Source of the DNA: Oscillospiraceae bacterium
Lineage (GTDB): Bacteria > Bacillota > Clostridia > UBA1381 > UBA9506
DNA: 64,000 nucleotides
Assembly (NCBI GenBank): GCA_015069045.1
Contig: SVJJ01000001.1
Span: forward strand, 1 to 64,000
Direction: 5' to 3'
Part shown: piece after piece, positions 19,958 through 30,552 of the stretch
Numbering within the stretch: the stretch's first letter is position 1
Layout: each line of letters opens with the position of its first letter
The notes under the pieces: model-generated
The model's input: the letters and a program-made list of their open reading frames with translations, nothing else
What the model was told of the DNA's origin: nothing
Databases searched by the model: none
Position numbers and translations under genes: made by a program

Positions 19958-21016
19958 ATGGAACGCAGACAAACCAAAAAAATTATGGTTGGCAATGTAG
20001 AAGTTGGTGGAAATTCGCCTATTTCCATTCAATCTATGTTGTGTACACCCAATGGGGATTTTGATAGTGCATTAAAGCAATGTGAGGCCCTATGCAAGGC
20101 GGGATGTCACATCATTCGTTTGGCGGTCATTGATGAACAAAGCCTTTTGGTTGTACGTCGTTTAAAAGAGGTTTTATCGGTGCCTTTGGTAGCAGATATT
20201 CAGGTGGATTATCGCTTGGCCCTAGGAGCCATGGAAGCCGGCGTTGATAAGGTGCGACTGAATCCCGGCAACATAGGCAGTGCAGATAGGGTGCGTCAGG
20301 TGGTTGCTGAGGCAAAAAAGCGGCATATCCCTATTCGTGTAGGCGTTAATGCGGGGTCTGTTTCTAAGGCCCTTTTAGCTAAATACGGAGCGCCTACTCC
20401 AGCGGCTTTGGCAGAGGAAGCCCTAGGACAAATTGGCATTTTGGAGAATTGCGGTTTTTACGATATTGCTGTTTCATTAAAAGCTTCCTCGGTTCCTATG
20501 ATGATCGAAAGCTATCGTATGATGGCAGAAAAGGTGTCCTATCCTCTGCATTTAGGCGTTACAGAGGCAGGAACGACCTATGGGGGCACGGTTAAATCAG
20601 CGGTTGGGATTGGGACCCTTCTTTCAGAGGGAATTGGAGATACCATTCGAGTTTCTTTAACAGCTGACCCGGTGGAAGAGGTACGGGCAGCTAAGGAAAT
20701 TTTAGGGGCTTTAGAATTGTTGCAGGATAGACCGAAACTGGTATCCTGCCCCACCTGTGCCAGATGTAGTATTGATTTAATCTCCATTGCTAATCGTGTA
20801 TCGGAGCGAATGGATGAAATAAAAAAATCGGTAAAAATTGCTGTGATGGGTTGCGTGGTGAATGGGCCAGGAGAAGCACGTGATGCGGATATTGGCATTA
20901 CTGGCGCCAATGGGGAAGGCATTATTTTTAAGGCAGGGCAGGTTTTAAGACGAGTACCTGAGGCAGACATTATAAGCGCCTTGTTTGAGGAATTGAAAAA
21001 TATGGATGCCCTATAA
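19958..21016 (+). CDS. ispG: 4-hydroxy-3-methylbut-2-enyl diphosphate synthase
   Basis: This [4Fe-4S] enzyme of the MEP isoprenoid pathway reductively opens methylerythritol cyclodiphosphate. The 352-residue bacterial form has a TIM barrel opening RRQTKKIMVGNV and a cluster domain with cysteines in SCPTCARCS (about 264-270) and near 301 in GCVVNGPGEA. AGGTG lies 7 bases before the ATG. The ispG-polC order is common in Clostridia, usually with dxr and rseP upstream; here sstT takes that place. Confidence 0.95.
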   Translation: MERRQTKKIMVGNVEVGGNSPISIQSMLCTPNGDFDSALKQCEALCKAGCHIIRLAVIDEQSLLVVRRLKEVLSVPLVADIQVDYRLALGAMEAGVDKVRLNPGNIGSADRVRQVVAEAKKRHIPIRVGVNAGSVSKALLAKYGAPTPAALAEEALGQIGILENCGFYDIAVSLKASSVPMMIESYRMMAEKVSYPLHLGVTEAGTTYGGTVKSAVGIGTLLSEGIGDTIRVSLTADPVEEVRAAKEILGALELLQDRPKLVSCPTCARCSIDLISIANRVSERMDEIKKSVKIAVMGCVVNGPGEARDADIGITGANGEGIIFKAGQVLRRVPEADIISALFEELKNMDAL

Positions 21017-21060
21017 GGCAATAAGGAAACAGAAGAACGAAGGGGTAACGGAAGGGTACT

Positions 21061-24000
21061 ATGGCAGATTTACTACAGACACTGGCCGGTGAAGAGCTTG
21101 CAAAATTAATGGATGGAGCAGAGCTGACACGGTTTCAGGTGTTTAAAGAAGACAGAAAAGTACATATTGGATTGCTATGTAGTCGGGTTCTTGGCCGTAC
21201 TATCTTAGATAGCTTTTGTCAGGGTATTAAAACAAGCTTTGAGCTTACGGATGTGGACCTTACGGTAACATATAAACCTTCGGTTTTAACGGCAGATACG
21301 GTGGATGTTGTTTACGAAAATCTGCTGGAGGAGGTTTTTCAAAAGCTGCCTGCAACTCGTGGCGTTTTAGTTAACAGCTATGCCGTTTTAGAGGAAGGTT
21401 CTTTTGTCGTACATCTAAAGTTCGGTGGCGAAAAAGCATTGCTGGATAATGGTGTAGACACCTTACTGGAGAAAAAACTCAAAGAAGTATATCACACGGT
21501 TTTATCGGTTACATTTTGCAGCGATGCCCTTTCCACAGAGGCAATATTTGAAAAGGTGGAAAGTCAGCGGGAGGAGCTGATTCGTGGCGCTTCCGTGGCT
21601 GCCGCTGCGGCTGAACTTGCTGCGGCAAAGCCTGTTGTAGAGAAGAGAGAAAAACCGGACGCTCCGGAGGATTTGCTGCTTGGTAAACCTTTTGGCGGGG
21701 CGTTGACACCCATTGTTGAAATTAACGAAAACAGCGGCAGGGTTATTATTGAAGGCCGTGTGGTTGCCCATGAAACTCGCGAATTAAAAAACAAAAAAAT
21801 CCTACTGGAGCTATACGTGGCAGATGCCGGTAGTTGTATGATTTGCAAGGCTTTTTTATCGGAACAACAATTTGAACCTTTAAAGGCAAACTTGAAAAAA
21901 CTGAATGGTGTCCGTGTTTCTGGCATGGCTCAATACGATACCTATGCCAAAGAGGTTGTTATTATTATTCGGGATATTATGAAGGTGGACCTTGCCATAA
22001 GGCCGGATCATGCAGAGGAAAAGCGGGTAGAGTTGCATGCTCACACGGTTATGTCTACAGAGGATGCCCTTGTTAAACCGAAAGATTTAATTGCCCGTGC
22101 AGCTGCCTGGGGTCATAAGGCAGTGGCTATTACAGACCATGGTGTTGTGCAGGCCTATCCCGAAGCTTATGATGCGGGACAAAAACATGGCATTAAAATC
22201 ATTTATGGTATGGAAGCTTATCTGGAGGCCGATGTTCCCGCTTATGTAATGAACGAAACATCTATGCCCCTAAGTGGCAATTTTGTGGTGTTTGATATTG
22301 AAACCACCAGCCTTTCGGCTCGTTATGGTGAAATCATTGAAATTGCCGGTGTCAAAATATCCGGCGGAAAGATTGCAGAGACTTTTTCGAAATTTGTTAA
22401 ACCCAATCATGGGATTCCCTATCACATTACAGAACTTACCAATATTTCTAATGATATGGTTCGAGAGGCAGAACCGATTGACATCGTTTTGCCTGCTTTT
22501 TTAGAGTTCTGTGCGGGCTGTGTTTTGGTGGCGCACAATGCAGCCTTTGATGTGGGCTACATTAAAAAGAAAGCAGAAGAACAAAACCTGGATTTTTCTT
22601 TTTGTTATGTAGACACCTTAGCCCTTAGCCGCAGGCTGTTGACAGGCCTAAAAACCCATAAATTGAATCGTGTGGCTAAACATTTGGGTTTTTCCTTTGA
22701 AGGACATCATCGCGCCATTAACGATGCAGAAGTAACGGCACGAATTTTTCTACATTTTATGGAGCTAATGGTAGGGCTGGATGTTCAGGATGTTTCTCAA
22801 ATTAACAGTCGGTTATCCACAGAGCATCTTGCTAAATATGCCGATACCTATCATGCCGTTATTTTGGTGCAAAACATGGTGGGTTTAAAAAATTTATATA
22901 AGCTGGTTTCTTTTTCCCATTTAGACCATTTTTATAAACGCCCCCGCATTTCAAAAAACTTATTTGATACCTATCGTGAGGGTTTGCTTTTAGGGAGTGC
23001 CTGTGAGGCAGGGGAATTATATCAAAAGATGCTTCGTGGAGCCACAGAACAAGAGCTGTGGGATATTGCTGCCTATTATGATTATTTGGAAATTCAGCCT
23101 TTGGGCAATAACGAATTTATGATTCGCAGTCATATGGTAGATGGCAGGGAAGAACTGGAGGATATGAACCGTACCATTGTTGCCTTAGGAGATGCGCTAA
23201 AGAAACGGGTTGTGGCCGCCGGCGATGTTCATTTTTTAGATGCAACAGATGAAGTATATAGGCGGGTTTTGCAAACGGCTAAGGGCTATGATGATGCAGA
23301 CAGGCAAGCGCCCCTTTATTTGCGAACAACAGAGGAAATGCTTTCAGAATTTTCCTACCTGCCCAAAGAAAAAGCATATGAGATTGTGGTGACCAATACC
23401 AATCTTATTGCTGAAGAAATAGGGGAAATTCTTCCCATTCCAAAGGAAACCTATCCACCGGAAATGCCCGGTGCCACAGAGGAACTGCAGGAATTATCCT
23501 ATAGAAAAGCACATGAGCTATATGGAGATACACTACCCCAGTTAGTACAAGACCGTATAGATAAGGAACTTGTACCTATTATTAAATATGGTTTTTCTGT
23601 TATGTACATGATTGCGCAAAAATTGGTAGCAAAATCCCTGTCCGACGGCTATTTAGTTGGATCTCGTGGATCAGTTGGGTCCTCTTTTGTTGCCTATTTG
23701 TCGGGCATTACGGAAATTAATTCCTTGCCACCCCACTATTTATGCCCCCATTGTAAGCAAGTGGAATTTGTTTTAGATGGCAGTTATAGCATGGGTGCCG
23801 ATATGCCGGATAAGGTGTGTCCCTCCTGCGGCACGAAGTATAAAAAGGATGGCTACGATATTCCTTTTGAAACCTTTTTGGGTTTTGATGGGGACAAAGA
23901 ACCGGATATTGACTTAAATTTTTCCGGGGAATATCAAAGTGTGGCCCATAAATACACAGAAACACTTTTTGGAGAGGGCAATGTATTCCGAGCCGGGACC

Positions 24001-25329
24001 ATTGGTACTTTGGCAGAAAACACAGCAATGGGTTATGTAAAGAAGTATGCTGAGGCAACAGGGATTAGTCTTACAAAGGCGCAGATGAAACAATTATCCT
24101 TAGGCTTAGAAGGTGTTAAACGTACCACAGGGCAGCATCCCGGTGGTGTTATGATTGTGCCCAGGGCCAATGAGGTGTATGAATTTACACCCATTCAACA
24201 CCCTGCCAACGATTCGGAGAGCCATATTATTACCACTCATTTTGATTATCACTCCATTAGTGGTCGTCTTTTAAAACTTGACATTCTGGGTCACGATGAT
24301 CCTAGTGTCATTCGCATGCTTGAGGACTTAACAGGGCTTGATGCACGATCTATTCCTATTGATGATAAAGCGACCATGAGCCTATTTACCAGTACAGATG
24401 CTTTGGGTGTTACGCCGGAGGATATTGGTAGCGAGGTAGGCACTTTTGCTGTGCCGGAATTTGGCACTCGGTTTGTGCGGCAAATGCTATTGGATACAAA
24501 GCCCACCACCTTTAGTGAATTAATTCGCATCAGCGGATTGTCCCACGGGACAGATGTGTGGACAAATAATGCTCAGGATTTGGTACGAAATGGCGTTGCC
24601 ACCCTGCCTGAGGTTATTTGTACCCGTGATGATATTATGCTATATTTACTGCAGCATGATGTGCCGCCTTTAACCTCCTTTAAAATTATGGAAAAGGTTC
24701 GTAAGGGAAAAGGCTTAACCCCGGAGGATGAGGCGTTGATGCGGGAGAAAAAAGTGCCGGATTGGTACATTACTTCCTGCAAAACAATTAAATATATGTT
24801 TCCTAAGGCTCATGCTGCGGCCTATGTAACCATGGCCTTTCGTATTGCCTATTTTAAGGTACATTATCCGATTTCTTTTTATATTGCCTACTATACTGTG
24901 CGTGCTACCGATTTTGATGCTGAACGGATGTTAGGCGGTAAAGATCGTGTGATGGCGGCCATGCGGGAAATTGAAGCAAATCCGGATGCTACGCAAAAGG
25001 AAAAAAACGTTTTGACCATTTTAGAAGTATGCAATGAGATGTATGCTCGGGGGATTGAGTTTTTGCCAGTTGATTTATACGCCTCCCATCAAACCAAGTT
25101 TTTAGAAGAAAAAGGTGCTATTCGTCCGCCGCTTAATGCCATTGCCGGCGTATCTGATGCAGTAGCGGAGATGATTTGCACTGCTAGAGCGGAAGGGGCA
25201 TTCTTATCTATAGAAGATTTAAAAAGACGGGCAAAAATAGGCAATTCTGTTGCAGAAAAATTGCAAGAATTTCATGTTTTAAAGGATATACCGGACACCA
25301 ATCAGGTTAGCCTGTTTGACATGGGATAG
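21061..25329 (+). CDS. polC: DNA polymerase III alpha subunit, Gram-positive type
   Basis: This 1422-residue replicative polymerase has built-in proofreading. In order it has an N-terminal region (1-210), an OB-fold (about 220-315), a PHP domain with HAHT near 326 interrupted by a DEDD exonuclease beginning VVFDIETTS (about 408-416) and including VAHNAAFDVGYI, then the PHP remainder and C-family polymerase. Catalytic acidic residues are in EPDIDLNF (about 947), and a four-cysteine zinc-finger pair (CPHC, CPSCG) lies just before. GRGSVGSS-like nucleotide-binding residues read GSRGSVGSSFVAY. Its presence fixes the phylum as low-GC Gram-positive. Confidence 0.97.
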   Translation: MADLLQTLAGEELAKLMDGAELTRFQVFKEDRKVHIGLLCSRVLGRTILDSFCQGIKTSFELTDVDLTVTYKPSVLTADTVDVVYENLLEEVFQKLPATRGVLVNSYAVLEEGSFVVHLKFGGEKALLDNGVDTLLEKKLKEVYHTVLSVTFCSDALSTEAIFEKVESQREELIRGASVAAAAAELAAAKPVVEKREKPDAPEDLLLGKPFGGALTPIVEINENSGRVIIEGRVVAHETRELKNKKILLELYVADAGSCMICKAFLSEQQFEPLKANLKKLNGVRVSGMAQYDTYAKEVVIIIRDIMKVDLAIRPDHAEEKRVELHAHTVMSTEDALVKPKDLIARAAAWGHKAVAITDHGVVQAYPEAYDAGQKHGIKIIYGMEAYLEADVPAYVMNETSMPLSGNFVVFDIETTSLSARYGEIIEIAGVKISGGKIAETFSKFVKPNHGIPYHITELTNISNDMVREAEPIDIVLPAFLEFCAGCVLVAHNAAFDVGYIKKKAEEQNLDFSFCYVDTLALSRRLLTGLKTHKLNRVAKHLGFSFEGHHRAINDAEVTARIFLHFMELMVGLDVQDVSQINSRLSTEHLAKYADTYHAVILVQNMVGLKNLYKLVSFSHLDHFYKRPRISKNLFDTYREGLLLGSACEAGELYQKMLRGATEQELWDIAAYYDYLEIQPLGNNEFMIRSHMVDGREELEDMNRTIVALGDALKKRVVAAGDVHFLDATDEVYRRVLQTAKGYDDADRQAPLYLRTTEEMLSEFSYLPKEKAYEIVVTNTNLIAEEIGEILPIPKETYPPEMPGATEELQELSYRKAHELYGDTLPQLVQDRIDKELVPIIKYGFSVMYMIAQKLVAKSLSDGYLVGSRGSVGSSFVAYLSGITEINSLPPHYLCPHCKQVEFVLDGSYSMGADMPDKVCPSCGTKYKKDGYDIPFETFLGFDGDKEPDIDLNFSGEYQSVAHKYTETLFGEGNVFRAGTIGTLAENTAMGYVKKYAEATGISLTKAQMKQLSLGLEGVKRTTGQHPGGVMIVPRANEVYEFTPIQHPANDSESHIITTHFDYHSISGRLLKLDILGHDDPSVIRMLEDLTGLDARSIPIDDKATMSLFTSTDALGVTPEDIGSEVGTFAVPEFGTRFVRQMLLDTKPTTFSELIRISGLSHGTDVWTNNAQDLVRNGVATLPEVICTRDDIMLYLLQHDVPPLTSFKIMEKVRKGKGLTPEDEALMREKKVPDWYITSCKTIKYMFPKAHAAAYVTMAFRIAYFKVHYPISFYIAYYTVRATDFDAERMLGGKDRVMAAMREIEANPDATQKEKNVLTILEVCNEMYARGIEFLPVDLYASHQTKFLEEKGAIRPPLNAIAGVSDAVAEMICTARAEGAFLSIEDLKRRAKIGNSVAEKLQEFHVLKDIPDTNQVSLFDMG

Positions 25330-25403
25330 AAGTCCTCGTTTTTGTGATGTGTAATTCGATAGGGTGTAAAAAAGATTTATATAATAGGAAAGGAGCGTCG
25401 GCA

Positions 25404-27794
25404 GTGAAACGGAGCCTGTTCGTCTGCAATATAGCCTTGTTAGGCGGGGTGTATGCAGCATATTGTATACCGGATTTCATTCCTGTTACGCTCCTTTTTT
25501 ATTTGCTGTGGATATTATTTGTTTCTTTATTTTTCACAAAAAGAGGTCGGCTTCCTTTCTTTATACTGTTATTCTTTTTATTAGGCGCATTTCATTTGCA
25601 GTTTACCAATGATATCACAAAAAGACCCTTATATCCATATATTGATAAATATGTTACCATTTCAGCTGATGTAATTCAAGAGCCGGAGGCTAAGGAGAAT
25701 GGAAGCCATGGGGTGATAGTGCGACTTAACCGGCTATCTTATTTAGAAACAACCACTCGGGTTGAGGAAAAGATTTACTTAACGATTCCGGAGGGTGAGA
25801 CAGTTCCCCGGTTTGGTCAACGATTTACGACCATATGCTTACTCACTATACCTTACGAAGCTATGAATCGGGGCGGGTTTGATTATGCTTTATATTTAAA
25901 GTCGGAAAATATTTTCTTTCGTGGAACAGCGGAAAGGGACACTATGGAAATTACGGGCCATTTCCCTTTGGGTTTTACAGACAGAATTTATCAGTTAAAT
26001 CAACGATGTGGTGCGGTTTTTACACATCATTTTCCTTCAGATGCAGCCGGCATTTTACGAGCTATAGCCTTGGGCGATACAAGTGGAATTTCAGAGGAGT
26101 TGGAAGAGAAATTACAACTTAGCGGCTTGGTTCATATGGTTTCCGTTTCCGGTATGCATGTTTCTATCCTTCTCTCTGCCATGTGTGTTATGTTTACAAT
26201 TTTGGGACGAAACAAATATAAATATGTATGGTTAAGTGGTGGTGTTATTTTGTTCTTCATGTTGTTTACAGGAGCCTCACCACCGGTTATTCGCGGATGT
26301 GTTATGGGTTTGTTGGTTCTGTTGGCACAGGTTTTTCTGCGTAAGGAGGATTCTCTGACCTCCTTATCTATAGCAGCTGCGGTGATTATTTTTATAAATC
26401 CCTTGCTAGCCTTTCATGGCGGATTCATGTTGTCGTTTGCGGCAAGCTTGGGGATTTTTATTTTGTATAAGCCAATCCATCAGCGACTGGTTGGCCTATG
26501 TCAATTAGGACATCCCCGCAACAGACTGCAAAAATGGTTAGTAGCCGGGGTTTCTGTTATATCGGTAACACTTGCTGCGCAAATTTTTATGATGCCGGTT
26601 TTATCCTTGGTTTTTAATTATACAACTTTATGGAGTTTTATAACCAGCTTATTGTGTGCGCCATTTGCTTCCATTCTTTTAATTTGTGGTTTGTTGATTG
26701 GTTTTATAGGATTAATAAACCCAATGTTTGTTACACCGATAGTAGGCTTTGTCTATCCCTTTGTTCGTTTGTTTTTATATATTGTTCATGTGTTTGGAAA
26801 CCTGAAGTGGGGACTTTTAACATTGAGTTCTTTCAGCCTTTTTGGGATTTTTCTTTACGGACTTGCTGTTTTTATTTTTTACAAGGTGTTGCAATGTAAA
26901 TGGGATCAATGTCTTGTGCCGGTGCTATCTTTTTCGGTTTTGCTTTGCGTATTTTGTATCTTTACAATCCTTAAGAGTGAGGTAGCCGAAGTTACATTTA
27001 TTAATGTTGGACAAGGGGATTGTACCCTGCTGCAGTTACCCAAGGACATTCAGGTTTTAATAGATGGCGGAGGTACACCGAGTTACCAGGGAAACTTTGA
27101 TGTGGGAAAAGGCATTGTGCTTCCCTATTTGCGTAAAGAGGGTATAGGAGATTTGGAATATATGGTTGCTACTCATCCCCATGAGGACCATATAGAAGGA
27201 TTAAGTTCGTTGCTGGAGGAAATTCCGGTTGAAACAGTCGTTGTGCCTATAGGATTTGACGAAACAGAGGAGGGGACAGCGTTTTTGACGAAGGCGATAA
27301 AAGCCGGGGCAAATATTAAAATGGTTTCTGCCGGCCATATCCTTTCTTTAGGCCATAGCTGTTCCCTAGAAACACTGTTGCCGGACGAAAATTGGCTGAC
27401 AATAACAGAAGAAGAAAATGATAAATCCCTTGTGCTGCGATTTAGATTTGGTAGCAATACGGCTCTTTTTACCGGAGATTTAGGTGAGGATGGGGAAGAC
27501 TATTTAGCAACAACCCAGCCTGCAGAGGGACATATTCGCATTTTAAAAGCGGGACACCATGGCTCTGCCACATCCACAACGGAGACCTTTCTCTGTTGGG
27601 TCAAGCCACAATTTGTGTATATTCCTTGTGGTCAAAACAGTTTTGGACATCCGGCGAGGGCAACCTTGGAACGATTAGAGAAAGAAGGCGCTACAATCTA
27701 TCGTGCCGATCAAGATAAGGACGTGACATTTGTGCTTAGTAAAACGGGGATACGTTCTATTAGAAAGGGTGGTATGGACGACGATGCAAATTGA
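25404..27794 (+). CDS. comEC: DNA internalization channel ComEC/Rec2
   Basis: This 796-residue membrane protein carries transforming DNA across the membrane in competent cells. It has N-terminal helices, a DUF4131/OB-like extracellular region (about 60-170), the Competence multi-helix domain (about 200-480, with VSVSGMHVSILLSA) and a C-terminal metallo-beta-lactamase domain with THPHEDHIEG (about 590) and KAGHHGSATS. The GTG at 25404 is preferred because AAAGGAG is 8 bases upstream; an ATG at 25344 has no such signal. Whether the species is naturally competent is not shown by this gene alone. Confidence 0.93.
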   Translation: MKRSLFVCNIALLGGVYAAYCIPDFIPVTLLFYLLWILFVSLFFTKRGRLPFFILLFFLLGAFHLQFTNDITKRPLYPYIDKYVTISADVIQEPEAKENGSHGVIVRLNRLSYLETTTRVEEKIYLTIPEGETVPRFGQRFTTICLLTIPYEAMNRGGFDYALYLKSENIFFRGTAERDTMEITGHFPLGFTDRIYQLNQRCGAVFTHHFPSDAAGILRAIALGDTSGISEELEEKLQLSGLVHMVSVSGMHVSILLSAMCVMFTILGRNKYKYVWLSGGVILFFMLFTGASPPVIRGCVMGLLVLLAQVFLRKEDSLTSLSIAAAVIIFINPLLAFHGGFMLSFAASLGIFILYKPIHQRLVGLCQLGHPRNRLQKWLVAGVSVISVTLAAQIFMMPVLSLVFNYTTLWSFITSLLCAPFASILLICGLLIGFIGLINPMFVTPIVGFVYPFVRLFLYIVHVFGNLKWGLLTLSSFSLFGIFLYGLAVFIFYKVLQCKWDQCLVPVLSFSVLLCVFCIFTILKSEVAEVTFINVGQGDCTLLQLPKDIQVLIDGGGTPSYQGNFDVGKGIVLPYLRKEGIGDLEYMVATHPHEDHIEGLSSLLEEIPVETVVVPIGFDETEEGTAFLTKAIKAGANIKMVSAGHILSLGHSCSLETLLPDENWLTITEEENDKSLVLRFRFGSNTALFTGDLGEDGEDYLATTQPAEGHIRILKAGHHGSATSTTETFLCWVKPQFVYIPCGQNSFGHPARATLERLEKEGATIYRADQDKDVTFVLSKTGIRSIRKGGMDDDAN

Positions 27795-28806
27795 AGAGTT
27801 AAAAAAAATACTTAAGGGACAAAAACCAGCACCACGCATTTTTTTGCTATGGGGGGAGGAGGCCTTTCTAAAGGCTCACTATAAAAAACAACTGATAGAG
27901 CTTTTAATGCCCTCTACCATGGAGGACCTCAATTTGTTTCACTTTAATGGTAAGGGATATGACCTGCGTCATGTGGATGAAGCGATTGAGTCCTTGCCGG
28001 TGATGGCAGAAGGTAAGTTGTTAATTTTTACTGATTCCATGCTTTTTAAGCCCGATGGACGAGTGGGCGCTAAGGCGGAATATCGGGAGTACTGGTTACA
28101 TCGATTTAAAGACATTCCGCCCTATGTTACCATTCTCTTTGATGAAAGTGAAATAGATAAACGCAGTGCCTTGCTAAAACAAGTGGACAAAGAAGGTGCT
28201 TGTGTGGAATTTGCTTATATGACCGAGGAGGAAATGGTACGCTGGACGATACGGTTATTTGGTACAATGGGTAAACAAATTGAGATAGCAGACGCACGAT
28301 ACTTAAATGAAATTACAGCTGCCGGCATGATGGCTGTCCGTCGCGAAGCGGAGAAGTTAGCGGCCTATACAGGGGATAACCCCCGGATAACGAGGCAAGA
28401 TATTGAGCTTTTGGTCACACCGGAAACAGAAGGTCGGGTTTTTGAGATGCAGTCTGCTATGCTGCAGGGTGATGGGGACAGGGCTCTGCGTCTTTTGGAG
28501 GAGCTGTTTGCTTTAAAAACAGAACCGGTACAGATTTTAGGCGCTATTGTATATAATGCAGATAAATTGCTGCAAACCAAACTACTTATTGCAGAGGGAG
28601 CGGATAAGGCACAAATTATGTCTAAACTGAAAATTAGTCCCTTTGCGGCGACTAAATTTATTAAAGACAGCGCAAAATATTCCGTAAAGACTCTGCACGG
28701 CTTTATAGAGCGCTTAGCAGAAACAGACCGGTATATTAAATCGAATTCCATAGAAAACGAAACACTGCTTAGCTTGCTTGTTTCCGAATTGGCTACATCT
28801 ACATGA
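27784..28806 (+). CDS. holA: DNA polymerase III delta subunit
   Basis: This 340-residue clamp-loader wrench opens the sliding clamp. The start at ATG 27784 gives MQIEELKKILKG followed by IFLLWGEEAFLKAHY, the usual delta N-terminus; it overlaps comEC by 11 bases. A GTG at 27769 in the same frame is possible. The comEC-holA order is standard in Firmicutes. The central AAA+-like domain lacks a functional Walker A, as in all delta subunits. Confidence 0.92.
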   Translation: MQIEELKKILKGQKPAPRIFLLWGEEAFLKAHYKKQLIELLMPSTMEDLNLFHFNGKGYDLRHVDEAIESLPVMAEGKLLIFTDSMLFKPDGRVGAKAEYREYWLHRFKDIPPYVTILFDESEIDKRSALLKQVDKEGACVEFAYMTEEEMVRWTIRLFGTMGKQIEIADARYLNEITAAGMMAVRREAEKLAAYTGDNPRITRQDIELLVTPETEGRVFEMQSAMLQGDGDRALRLLEELFALKTEPVQILGAIVYNADKLLQTKLLIAEGADKAQIMSKLKISPFAATKFIKDSAKYSVKTLHGFIERLAETDRYIKSNSIENETLLSLLVSELATST

Positions 28807-28846
28807 ATGTAAATTATCAGGACATAAAAAATTCATAATTTAAGGC

Positions 28847-28875
28847 TTGACAATTGTATTAAAAAGTGCTATCTT
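28847..28875 (+). promoter_or_regulatory. Promoter of the hrcA-grpE-dnaK-dnaJ cluster
   Basis: A perfect TTGACA (28847-28852) is followed after 17 bases by TATCTT (28870-28875), directly upstream of the CIRCE operator. Confidence 0.78.
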
Positions 28876-28879
28876 ATTA

Positions 28880-28906
28880 TTAGCACTCAAAGAGATAGAG
28901 TGCTAA
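28880..28906. promoter_or_regulatory. CIRCE operator (HrcA binding site)
   Basis: TTAGCACTC-N9-GAGTGCTAA matches the CIRCE consensus perfectly. It overlaps the expected transcription start and lies 16 bases before the hrcA ATG, so HrcA should repress its own operon in the absence of heat stress. Confidence 0.98.
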
Positions 28907-28922
28907 TAACGGGGTGGATGTT

Positions 28923-29984
28923 ATGGATATGAACGAAAGAAAGCGTAAAATCCTTCACTCAATCATTAATGAATATATTAAAAGTGCTGAACCCATTGGT
29001 TCTCGTCATGTAGCAAAAAATTTAGACATCGGTCTTTCCAGTGCAACGATTCGTAACGAAATGGCCGATTTAGAGGACATGGGCTATTTGGAACAGCCAC
29101 ATACGTCGGCGGGTCGTATTCCCTCCGATAAGGGTTATCGCCTTTATGTTGACTCATTGATGAATGACTATGAGTTAACCGTGAATGACTTAACAGCTCT
29201 GGGTGGCGTGTTAGAATGGAAACTGGGTCAGATTGATAAAATTATTAAGCGTGCCTCTGAAATTCTTTCAAAATTGACAAATTATACCGCCATTTTAACC
29301 TCTCCCGAAATGAAACGGGGTGCTATTAAAACCGTTGAGCTTGTTCCGGTAGACGGTTCATCGGCGTTGGTTATTTTAGTCACCAATGAAGGAGTTATGA
29401 AACATAAGCGGGTTATGTTGCCTGCCGGTGCAGATAGCGAGTTTATTCATGGGTTTTCTAATTTATTGCGAGAAAAGCTGTCAGGGTTAACCTTAGAGGA
29501 AATTAATGTTGCAAAAATTAGAGAAATTCGTTGTTCCATGCAATCCCATTTTGAATTTCTGTTTCCGATTTTGGATTTTATAGCGGATATTATTGATGAT
29601 GTCCGTGCCGAAACAGAAATTTACACAAGCGGTGCCACTAATATTTTAAGTTATCCTGAATTCAGTGATGTTCGTTTTGCTAAAGAATTTTTAGACTTTT
29701 TAGATGATAAAAATGCCGTGGCGGGTATTTTACGGTCAAGCGATGAGACTGCTGATGGCAAGGATGGTGGAATTACTGTTCGAATAGGTAAGGAAAATAC
29801 TCTGGATATTATGCAGAAATCCAGTGTAATCACGGCAAATTATTATGTTGGAGATCGGGTAATGGGTCGATTGGGCATTATTGGGCCAACTCGTATGGAT
29901 TACCCCAAGACAATTGCAAAAATAAAAAATATTTCAGCTATGTTGAATCGGCTCTTATATGAGTTATATATAGACGAGGAATGA
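28923..29984 (+). CDS. hrcA: Heat-inducible transcription repressor HrcA
   Basis: This 353-residue repressor has an N-terminal winged helix (about 1-75, NERKRKILHSIINEYI and SSATIRNEMADLEDMGYL), a GAF-like central domain and a C-terminal dimerisation region. GGGGTGG lies 5 bases before ATG 28923; an ATG at 28929 is also possible. It heads the heat-shock operon and binds the CIRCE element just upstream. Its activity normally depends on GroEL, which is not in the window. Confidence 0.96.
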   Translation: MDMNERKRKILHSIINEYIKSAEPIGSRHVAKNLDIGLSSATIRNEMADLEDMGYLEQPHTSAGRIPSDKGYRLYVDSLMNDYELTVNDLTALGGVLEWKLGQIDKIIKRASEILSKLTNYTAILTSPEMKRGAIKTVELVPVDGSSALVILVTNEGVMKHKRVMLPAGADSEFIHGFSNLLREKLSGLTLEEINVAKIREIRCSMQSHFEFLFPILDFIADIIDDVRAETEIYTSGATNILSYPEFSDVRFAKEFLDFLDDKNAVAGILRSSDETADGKDGGITVRIGKENTLDIMQKSSVITANYYVGDRVMGRLGIIGPTRMDYPKTIAKIKNISAMLNRLLYELYIDEE

Positions 29985-30005
29985 CAGGAAGGGAAGGGTT
30001 AAATC

Positions 30006-30533
30006 GTGAGTTGTGATAAGGAAAAAACCATTGCCGAACAGGAAGAATTAGACCAGGAAATAGCGGAGGCAGACGCTCCTGCAGAGGCAGAGGAAACGGT
30101 CGAAGATAACCCATTACAAAAAAGTTACGATGAGTTATATGACAAACATTTGCGAACCTTAGCAGAATATGATAACTACAAGCGAAGAACGCAAAAGGAA
30201 AAGGATGAGCTGTATACAGTAGCACAGGCAGATACCATTATGAATCTTCTGCCAGTAATTGATAATTTGGAACGGGCTGTATCGGCCGCAGAAAATTCTC
30301 CTCTTTCTGAGGGGGTACAAATGGTTCTAAAGCAGTTTATGGATATTTTGGAGAAGATGGGTGTTAGTGAAATAGAGGCTGTTGGTCAACCCTTTGATCC
30401 TAATTTACACAATGCGGTGATGCATGTGGAAGATGAGAATTTAGAGGAAGGTATGGTAGCTGAAGAGTTTGCCAAGGGTTACAAGCTAAAGGACAGAGTC
30501 CTTCGACACTCTATGGTTAAGGTGGCCAATTAG
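30006..30533 (+). CDS. grpE: DnaK nucleotide exchange factor GrpE
   Basis: The 175-residue protein has an acidic, disordered start (residues 10-40), a long coiled coil (about 40-110, YDELYDKHLRTLAEYDNYKRR) and the C-terminal beta domain with FDPNLHNAVMHVED. It starts at GTG 30006 behind AGGGAAGGG. It releases ADP from DnaK. It lies 21 bases after hrcA in the same operon. Confidence 0.95.
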   Translation: MSCDKEKTIAEQEELDQEIAEADAPAEAEETVEDNPLQKSYDELYDKHLRTLAEYDNYKRRTQKEKDELYTVAQADTIMNLLPVIDNLERAVSAAENSPLSEGVQMVLKQFMDILEKMGVSEIEAVGQPFDPNLHNAVMHVEDENLEEGMVAEEFAKGYKLKDRVLRHSMVKVAN

Positions 30534-30552
30534 GTGCAAAAGCGCCATAAAA

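Noticed and set aside
21502-21926. Overlapping minus-strand ORFs within polC
   Set aside because: These are frame shadows of a certain gene; the translated sequences are compositionally odd and lack start signals.
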